From Planctomycetes bacterium B3_Pla (GTDB lineage Bacteria; Planctomycetota; Phycisphaerae; Sedimentisphaerales; Anaerobacaceae): 64,000 nt of DNA. The stretch is from NCBI GenBank assembly GCA_005223045.1, contig NJBM01000006.1, positions 186,001 through 250,000 on the forward strand. The letters run 5' to 3'. Positions 58,826 through 64,000 of the stretch are shown in pieces. Position numbers and translations under genes: made by a program. The notes beneath the pieces were generated by a model, which saw only the letters and a program-made list of their open reading frames with translations, did no database searches and had not been told where the DNA came from. The first letter of the stretch is position 1; every line of letters starts with the position of its first letter.

Positions 58826-60288
58826 ACATCAATAGAAGGTTCTCTCTTGTACCAGTCGGTTTCCTTCTCGTACATCCGCGCTATTCGCAACAGTTTTTCC
58901 TCGCCGAACGTTGGGGCAAGTATCTGCAAGCCTATCGGCAGGTTCTCCTGGTCGAATCCGCAAGGGATGCTTATGCCCGGAATGCCGGCTAAGTTGGCGG
59001 CTATCGTATAAATATCCGACAGATACATCTGGAGCGGGTCGTTGACCTTTTCGCCGATCTTGAAAGCGGTTGTAGGCGCAACGGGCATCATAATGCAATC
59101 GGATTTTTCAAAAGCGCCGGTGAAATCACCTCGTATCAGGTTCCTGACCTTAAGTGCCTTCAAATAATAAGCGTCATAATAGCCGCTCGACAGCGCATAA
59201 GTTCCAAGCATTATCCGCCTCTTGACCTCCTGGCCGAACGCCTCGGCACGGGACTTCGAATAGACCTCGACATAATCCTTCGGAGTCTCCGTCCGATGGC
59301 CGTAATGCACGCCGTCGTACCGGGCTAAGTTGCTCGACGCCTCTGCGGTGGCGATTACGTAATATGCGGCGATGGCATAATCCAGGTGAGGCATATCTAC
59401 TTCGACGATTTCCGCGCCGAGTTCCTTATACACTTCTATCGCCTCGCTCAGGGCCTTTTGCACCTGCTCGTCGGCGCCGGCGGTGAACTGCGGCACGATT
59501 GCGATTCGGAGGTTTTCCACGGACTCATCGAGCTTTTCAAGATAGTCACAGGCGGGTGCTATAGCTTTGTCAATGCTCGTGCTGTCGGCCGGGTCGTGAC
59601 CGGCTATGACATTCATCATCAACGCCGTATCAGCAACTGTTCGGGTTATCGGCCCGATCTGGTCCAGGCTCGAGCCGTACGCGACAAGCCCGAACCGCGA
59701 AACTCTGCCGTACGTTGGCTTCAAGCCGACTACACCGCAGAAACTTGCGGGCTGACGGATTGAGCCTCCCGTGTCGGATCCAAGCGCGGCAAAGCACAGT
59801 CGCCCTGCCACTGCCGCCGTTGCCCCCCCGCTGCTTCCGCCCGGCACGCGGGTGGTGTCCCATGGATTGACGGTTTTCTTCAGGCCCGAGTTCTCAGTGC
59901 TCGAGCCCATTGCGAACTCATCCATATTTGCTTTGCCGACTATGACCGCATCGGCGGCGAGCAGCTTTTCCACCACCGTGGCATTGTAGGGAGCGCGGAA
60001 ATTCTCCAATATCTTCGAGCCGCAGGTGGTGGCCCCGAAGGTCGTGCACATGTTGTCTTTTATCGCAACCGGAACGCCTGCCAACTGCCCGACCGGCTCG
60101 CCGGCAGCTATGCGCCTGTCGACATCAGCCGCAGCTTCCAGCGCCCTGTCCCGGCAGGTGCTGATATAGGCGCCAATGGTCGGCTCAAGCTTCTGTATCC
60201 GCTCGAAAACAGCTTCGGTTGCCTCGACGCTGCTTGCCTGACCGGCTGCAATCCTGTCACGCAGTTCCTTTGCACTGAGTTCGTCCAT
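58822..60288 (-). CDS. gatA: Aspartyl/glutamyl-tRNA amidotransferase subunit A
   Basis: 488 residues. The amidase signature is complete: VAIKDNMCTTFGATTCGS (catalytic Lys), FAMGSSTENSGLKKTVNPWD, VPGGSSGGATAAVAGRL and ALGSDTGGSIRQPASFCGVVG (cis-Ser and Ser nucleophile). It releases ammonia from glutamine for GatB. It overlaps gatB by 4 bases (ATGA) and lies 16 bases downstream of an exported esterase gene. Confidence 0.95.
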   Translation of the reverse strand: MDELSAKELRDRIAAGQASSVEATEAVFERIQKLEPTIGAYISTCRDRALEAAADVDRRIAAGEPVGQLAGVPVAIKDNMCTTFGATTCGSKILENFRAPYNATVVEKLLAADAVIVGKANMDEFAMGSSTENSGLKKTVNPWDTTRVPGGSSGGATAAVAGRLCFAALGSDTGGSIRQPASFCGVVGLKPTYGRVSRFGLVAYGSSLDQIGPITRTVADTALMMNVIAGHDPADSTSIDKAIAPACDYLEKLDESVENLRIAIVPQFTAGADEQVQKALSEAIEVYKELGAEIVEVDMPHLDYAIAAYYVIATAEASSNLARYDGVHYGHRTETPKDYVEVYSKSRAEAFGQEVKRRIMLGTYALSSGYYDAYYLKALKVRNLIRGDFTGAFEKSDCIMMPVAPTTAFKIGEKVNDPLQMYLSDIYTIAANLAGIPGISIPCGFDQENLPIGLQILAPTFGEEKLLRIARMYEKETDWYKREPSIDV

Positions 60289-60304
60289 TGCGAAGAATCA
60301 CTCG

Positions 60305-61078
60305 CTATTTCGTCTCGCTACCCTTGCGATGTTTGAGAAACCAATCGTAGAGCTTTTGGTTATTGTATGTTTCTGTCCAGGAATCATGGCCCGCCTCGGG
60401 ATAGACTGTCAATTTGGCGTTTCCGCCGAGGGCTTTGATCGCCTCGACCATGTCTTCGGATTCTCTCAGGGGAACGACTTTGTCTTTTGCCCCGTGAAAA
60501 GCCCAGATGGGAACATCTTTGAGTCCAAAAGCCATGATGCGCGTGCCGCCCCCACATATAGGCGCAGCAGCGGCGAATCGGTCGGGATGTTTTGAAGCCA
60601 AAGCCCAGGTGCCATACCCGCCCATGCTCAGGCCCGTTAAGTAAATCCTCTCTTTGTCAACCTTGTGCCGGGCCGCGATATCATCGAACAGGTTTATCAA
60701 TACATCGACCTTATCGTTCCACCAGACATTCTTCGGACACTGCGGAGAGAGCACAATAAAAGGAAAATCCTTTCGTTTTTCGACGATTTTGGACAGCCCG
60801 TGTTTCTTCACTAAATCGAGGTTACTGCCCCGCTCGCCGGCGCCGTGGAGAAATAGCATCAAAGGCCAGCTCTTGTCCTTTTTCCCATAATCCTTCGGCA
60901 GAAAAAGTAGATATTTGCAGCTAACAGTCTTGCTTATCTTTTTTTCAAACTCATGGGATTGTTGACCGCCAGGTTGAGCCGAATCACTTGCCATCACGCT
61001 GTTCTCCATCTGTGAAAAGCCGATCAATGATAATACCACAAGGATGGCATAAAACAGATAAGCAGCTTTCATTTTCAA
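60305..61078 (-). CDS. Exported alpha/beta-hydrolase (carboxylesterase/phospholipase type)
   Basis: 257 residues with a signal peptide (AYLFYAILVVLSLIGFSQ). The fold is the dienelactone-hydrolase/PHB-depolymerase-like type: LMLFLHGAGERG (oxyanion region), YLTGLSMGGYGTWALASKHP (nucleophile Ser in GLSMG), WAFHGAKDKVVPL (Asp) and PEAGHDSW (His). It probably hydrolyses an ester of a plant or algal polysaccharide outside the cytoplasm. It sits between gatC and gatA in the same direction, with 22 and 16 bases to its neighbours, so it is very likely in the gatCAB transcript although it has nothing to do with tRNA. Confidence 0.88.
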   Translation of the reverse strand: MKMKAAYLFYAILVVLSLIGFSQMENSVMASDSAQPGGQQSHEFEKKISKTVSCKYLLFLPKDYGKKDKSWPLMLFLHGAGERGSNLDLVKKHGLSKIVEKRKDFPFIVLSPQCPKNVWWNDKVDVLINLFDDIAARHKVDKERIYLTGLSMGGYGTWALASKHPDRFAAAAPICGGGTRIMAFGLKDVPIWAFHGAKDKVVPLRESEDMVEAIKALGGNAKLTVYPEAGHDSWTETYNNQKLYDWFLKHRKGSETK

Positions 61079-61100
61079 ATACCTCCATTTTTAGCAACTC

Positions 61101-61409
61101 TCATGCTCCGGAACTGTCATCGAGTATTTTCGGCACCTTGAAGAAATTCCCATCTCGCTGCGGCGCATTTGCCAGCGCCTTTTCAGTTCCGAGCGATTCT
61201 TTAACACGGTCCTGGCGAAAAACGTTGCTGATCGGCAGGCAGTGCGCCATAGGTTCGACGCCGTCGGTATCCAACTCGTTCATTTTCTCGACGTAGTCAA
61301 GGATGGCGCTCAACTGGCCCGTGAATTCCTCCACCTCCGCCTCGGTCAGATCAAGCCGGGACAGCTTGGCGACTTTCCTTACTTGTGCCTCGTCGATCTT
61401 CTTTGCCAC
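61101..61409 (-). CDS. gatC: Aspartyl/glutamyl-tRNA amidotransferase subunit C
   Basis: 102 residues, normal for GatC. It starts EAQVRKVAKLSRLDLTEAEV, then EFTGQLSAILDYVEKMNELD, DGVEPMAHCLP and DRVKESLGTEKALANAPQRD, FFKVPKILD. It stabilises the GatAB complex. It is the first gene of the gat transcript, 23 bases after the terminator of rpmB. Confidence 0.92.
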   Translation of the reverse strand: MAKKIDEAQVRKVAKLSRLDLTEAEVEEFTGQLSAILDYVEKMNELDTDGVEPMAHCLPISNVFRQDRVKESLGTEKALANAPQRDGNFFKVPKILDDSSGA

Positions 61410-61431
61410 TGTACTTTCGCCCGCCTAAATG

Positions 61432-61458
61432 AAAAGCGGGGCAGAACCCGCCCCGCTT
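61432..61458 (-). terminator. Rho-independent terminator after rpmB
   Basis: Stem AAGCGGGGC / GCCCCGCTT (61434-61442 with 61450-61458), 7-base loop. On the minus strand it ends in a short T-run (CTTTTC). It separates rpmB from the gat genes. Confidence 0.75.
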
Positions 61459-61489
61459 CTTAAGAATACCATGCCAAAAAACTGTTTTG

Positions 61490-61756
61490 TCAACCGGTTG
61501 CCTTCTCGGCGGGTTTATAATCCCGTTTAGGCGGCTTTTGAACCAGCCCCATCCGTATGGCCTTGGCTGAAACCCGGATCCTGCAAACCTTGCCGTCAAC
61601 GACGGCACGGACTTTCTGTATGTTCGGCTTAAACTTCCTTTTGGTAATGCCGGTAACTTTCTTGCCGACACCGCCAAGGTATTTGGCCTTACCGCGCCGG
61701 GCTATACTCCTGCCGGCCACCGTTCGCTTACCTGTAAAGTAACATACTCTCGACAT
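61490..61756 (-). CDS. rpmB: 50S ribosomal protein L28
   Basis: 88 residues from the ATG at 61756; GGAGCG lies 7-12 bases before it. CYFTGKRTVAGRSIARRGK, KKVTGITKRKFKPNIQKVR, VVDGKVCRIRVSAKAIRMG are typical of L28. The protein is in the large ribosomal subunit. Its leader contains a hairpin TGGGGT-TTT-ACCCCA (61788-61802) between the promoter and start codon. Confidence 0.93.
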   Translation of the reverse strand: MSRVCYFTGKRTVAGRSIARRGKAKYLGGVGKKVTGITKRKFKPNIQKVRAVVDGKVCRIRVSAKAIRMGLVQKPPKRDYKPAEKATG

Positions 61757-61814
61757 CAAATACGCTCCTAATCTATTTATCGTAGGCTGGGGTTTTACCC
61801 CACCAAAACCACCA

Positions 61815-61842
61815 AATATATGATTTCGCAGGAAAATTGCAA
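61815..61842 (-). promoter_or_regulatory. Putative rpmB promoter
   Basis: Minus strand: TTGCAA (61842-61837), 16-nt spacer, TATATT (61820-61815), 59 bases before the rpmB ATG. A short hairpin follows it in the leader. Confidence 0.5.
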
Positions 61843-61917
61843 GGCCAAACCGGAATTTTTAACACAAAAAACTACTGAAGGACTCAATTGCGAGGATCGG
61901 TGCCGCTGAATGGCCGG

Positions 61918-62658
61918 CTAAACATTATGGGCTGACCGCTGAACTTGCGTCGTCTTGTTCAGGTACGCGACCTCAGTCTTGGTTAGCGGCCTGAATTTGC
62001 CTACGCCGAGGCCCCGGGCATCGAGCTTGCCGATTCGCGTCCTTTTGAGTGATTTGACGGGCAGGCCGACTTTTGCCAGCATCCTGCGGACCTGGCGGTT
62101 AAGGCCCTGGCGAATTGTAACTTCAATCAAAGATTCCTTGTGTCCGCGTTTCAGGATCTTTGCCGAGGCCCTGCCGGTCTTGCCCTCGGCTAACCATATC
62201 CCCTTTTTGAGCTTTTCAATCTGCTCGCCTGTGATTTGGCCCTTTATCCCGACAACATAAGTCTTAGCCAGGCCGTATCTTGGATGTGTCAGCTTGTTCG
62301 CCAATTCACTATCGTTGCTGAGAATGATGATTCCCGTAGTGCCGACATCAAGCCTGCCGACGCAAAAGATTCGCTCGGATGTGTGGATAAGATCTATCGC
62401 CTTTTTTCTGCCCTGGGGGTCGCGGTTTGTGCAAATCACCCCTTTCGGCTTGTTCAAGAGAAAGTACACCTTCCGTGCAGCTTGAATCCTCTTGCCGTGT
62501 ACGGTTATTACGTCCTTTTCCGGGTCAACAAAAGCCGGCAACTCATCCACTACCTTACGGTTGACCCGCACCACCCCGGCAACTATCAACTCCTCGCATT
62601 TTCTGCGCGAGTCAATACCGGCCGCAGCCAAAACTTTCTGCAATCTTAGTTCAGCCAT
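61918..62658 (-). CDS. rluB: RluB/RsuA-type 23S/16S rRNA pseudouridine synthase
   Basis: 246 residues. An S4 RNA-binding domain (RLQKVLAAAGIDSRRKCEELIV) precedes the catalytic domain with VYFLLNKPKGVICTNRDPQG, CVGRLDVGTTGIIILSNDSE (catalytic Asp in GRLD) and RQGLNRQVRRMLAKVGLPVKSLKRTRIG. Family members modify a single uridine in rRNA; the RluB group is the best match in general layout, but RsuA/RluF-type specificity cannot be excluded. The start is 10 bases after the stop of the leucine-rich-repeat gene, and the two may be co-transcribed. Confidence 0.88.
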   Translation of the reverse strand: MAELRLQKVLAAAGIDSRRKCEELIVAGVVRVNRKVVDELPAFVDPEKDVITVHGKRIQAARKVYFLLNKPKGVICTNRDPQGRKKAIDLIHTSERIFCVGRLDVGTTGIIILSNDSELANKLTHPRYGLAKTYVVGIKGQITGEQIEKLKKGIWLAEGKTGRASAKILKRGHKESLIEVTIRQGLNRQVRRMLAKVGLPVKSLKRTRIGKLDARGLGVGKFRPLTKTEVAYLNKTTQVQRSAHNV

Positions 62659-62668
62659 AATGAGTTAC

Positions 62669-64000
62669 CTATCGCTCAGTGCCTTCAAAATAATACTCGA
62701 GAAGCTTAGCAAAATCATCCTCATCCACACTTCCCGATTGATTCAAATCTGTGTAACCACACCAATCATTCTGCTCGCCGCATCCGGTCTTCCCAAAGTT
62801 ATTGGTGAACTCAATTAAATTCGGAAGCTCAGCACCCCAATCATCTATAAGCGGATTGGGGTTTGGATCATAACCCAAACTCAAACTGGTTAGCTCGGGA
62901 CGAGAATATCTAATCAATGGTAAATAGATATAGTAGGCCGCTGAGTTCAATGGGTTTTTTAGCAGGCCCAAGTACTTCAGATTTGTCAGTCCTGATAGTC
63001 CAGAGATGTCGCTGATATAATTGTTGCGTAAGTCCAGCGTTTCCAGATTCGTCAGTCTTGAGAGCATAGAGACGTCACTAGTCTGATTGTAGTTCAAAGA
63101 CAAGGCCCTAAGTTTATTCAGGCCTGAAAGTGCAGAGACCTCGCCGATTTGATTATAGCTTAAATACAGCCGAGTCAGATTCGTTAATCCTGAGAGCGCA
63201 GAGATGTTGCCGATGTGATTTCGGCTCAAATTTAGCATCGTCAGATTTGGCATTCCTTTGAGGACAGGGATGTCACTGATGGTGTTACTGCCAATGTGTA
63301 GATCCGTCAGATTTGCCAGGCCTGGTAATGCAGAGATGTCGCTGATAGTGTTGCCGCTGAGGTGTAGATTAGCAAGATTTGGCAGGTCTGATAATGCAGA
63401 GATGTCACTGATTTGATTGCTAGAGAGCCAAAGAACCTTCAGATTTCTTAAATTTGAGAGCGCAGAAATGTCACTGAACTGATTGCCAAATAAAAACAAC
63501 CTTGTCAGATTCGTCAATTCAGAGAGTTTAGAGATATCGCTGATCTGATTACTGTTAAAATCCAACTCCGTCAAATTCGTCAGGCCTGAAAGTGCAGAAA
63601 TGTCGCTGATAAGATTGTCAGAGAGCCGCAGTTCATTCAGATTTGCAAGATTTGATAGCGCAGAAATATCGCCAATTAGATTATCACTCAGACCCAACCT
63701 CAATAGATTCGTTAAACTCGAGAGTTCAGAAATGTCGCTAATTTGGTTAGAATTCAACTTCAGCCACGTCAAATTCGTCAGACCTGAAATCGGGGAAATG
63801 TCACTGATTTGATTTTTGTACAGAAATAGACATGTCAGATTTGTCAGTCCTGAAATCGGGGAAATGTCACTTATTTGATTATCGTACAGAATCAAGCTTT
63901 TCAGATTTTTCAATTCAGAAAGTACAGAGATGTCCCTTATCTGATTCAACCTCAAATTTAGCGATACAAGATTCGTCATTTCTCTAACCGCATAAATGTT
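62669..64000 (-). CDS. Leucine-rich-repeat protein with dockerin-like C-terminus (5' end outside window)
   Basis: 443 codons are visible. The frame stays open to the window end (IYAVRE precedes MTNL in LRR register), so the ATG at 63979 is probably internal. Fifteen internalin-type repeats of 22 residues (NLTxLxLxxNQISDISxLSGL) are followed by a cap (LGLLKNPLNSAAYYIYLPLI) and then CGYTDLNQSGSVDEDDFAKLL, an EF-hand-like calcium loop as in dockerins. It is likely exported, though any signal peptide is off the edge. It probably binds proteins or sugars at the surface and can dock to a cohesin-like partner, which is not seen here. The repeats are very similar at DNA level too. Confidence 0.8.
   Translation of the reverse strand, partial: NIYAVREMTNLVSLNLRLNQIRDISVLSELKNLKSLILYDNQISDISPISGLTNLTCLFLYKNQISDISPISGLTNLTWLKLNSNQISDISELSSLTNLLRLGLSDNLIGDISALSNLANLNELRLSDNLISDISALSGLTNLTELDFNSNQISDISKLSELTNLTRLFLFGNQFSDISALSNLRNLKVLWLSSNQISDISALSDLPNLANLHLSGNTISDISALPGLANLTDLHIGSNTISDIPVLKGMPNLTMLNLSRNHIGNISALSGLTNLTRLYLSYNQIGEVSALSGLNKLRALSLNYNQTSDVSMLSRLTNLETLDLRNNYISDISGLSGLTNLKYLGLLKNPLNSAAYYIYLPLIRYSRPELTSLSLGYDPNPNPLIDDWGAELPNLIEFTNNFGKTGCGEQNDWCGYTDLNQSGSVDEDDFAKLLEYYFEGTER

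Noticed and set aside
1..64000. tRNA, rRNA, CRISPR array, IS element or prophage
   Set aside because: Looked for tRNA-like arms, regularly spaced repeats, transposase or integrase motifs and phage structural proteins; none found.

Overview
The window looks like a chromosome segment of a Planctomycetota bacterium, most likely Phycisphaerae (Sedimentisphaerales-like). The basis is gene content, not a database search: a Tat-exported Gfo/Idh oxidoreductase beside a sugar-phosphate isomerase, an N-methylated pseudopilin, many large exported beta-helix, PKD, FG-GAP, Hint, haemagglutinin and ankyrin proteins, DUF1573 paralogues, sigma/anti-sigma/FecR modules, and LPS-core and gatCAB genes. It contains no tRNA, rRNA, CRISPR array, intact IS element or prophage that I can support.

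Left part (1-20000): a sugar-catabolism pair running off the edge, an acyl-CoA ligase, the first of two exported ankyrin proteins, rtcA with a 58-codon Walker-A ORF coupled in front of it, then three minus-strand genes (pseudopilin, Fn3-like/beta-helix/Hint protein, beta-helix protein) that share one repeated leader. PolX, an exported transglutaminase, a second ankyrin protein, a PflX-like radical SAM enzyme and a lipoprotein follow. The two ankyrin genes have related 5' flanks with the same -35/-10 spacing.

Middle part (20000-43500): a cell-surface zone. It holds three DUF1573 lipoproteins, a Cys-rich PKD-like protein, a strong promoter with a 290-nt structured leader feeding a small membrane protein and a filamentous-haemagglutinin-type protein (apparently started at AUA), small lipoproteins and zinc-ribbon proteins, then an ECF sigma / anti-sigma-FecR / secreted-protein operon in which the FecR domain is divided between two genes. 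Next come a subtilase of about 1300 residues and a second ECF sigma factor with two tandem membrane-anchored partners.

Right part (43500-64000): mostly conserved housekeeping. A near-consensus promoter at 44072 precedes isocitrate dehydrogenase and a ten-gene lipid A/inner-core block: lpxK, hldE, gmhA, gmhB (with a membrane tail), a heptosyltransferase, a divergent GT9-like protein, a B12-type radical SAM enzyme, a WaaP-like kinase, a GT4 glycosyltransferase and plsY. On the other strand lie a cupin, gatB, gatA, an exported esterase, gatC, rpmB, a RluB-type pseudouridine synthase and a leucine-rich-repeat/dockerin-like protein cut by the window end.

Several layers are not explained by genes alone: degenerate tandem repeats with a strict 7-nt period at about nine places (three of them in frame inside lpxK), a pair of GTAGGGGC palindromes, and the repeated leader of the exported-protein genes.
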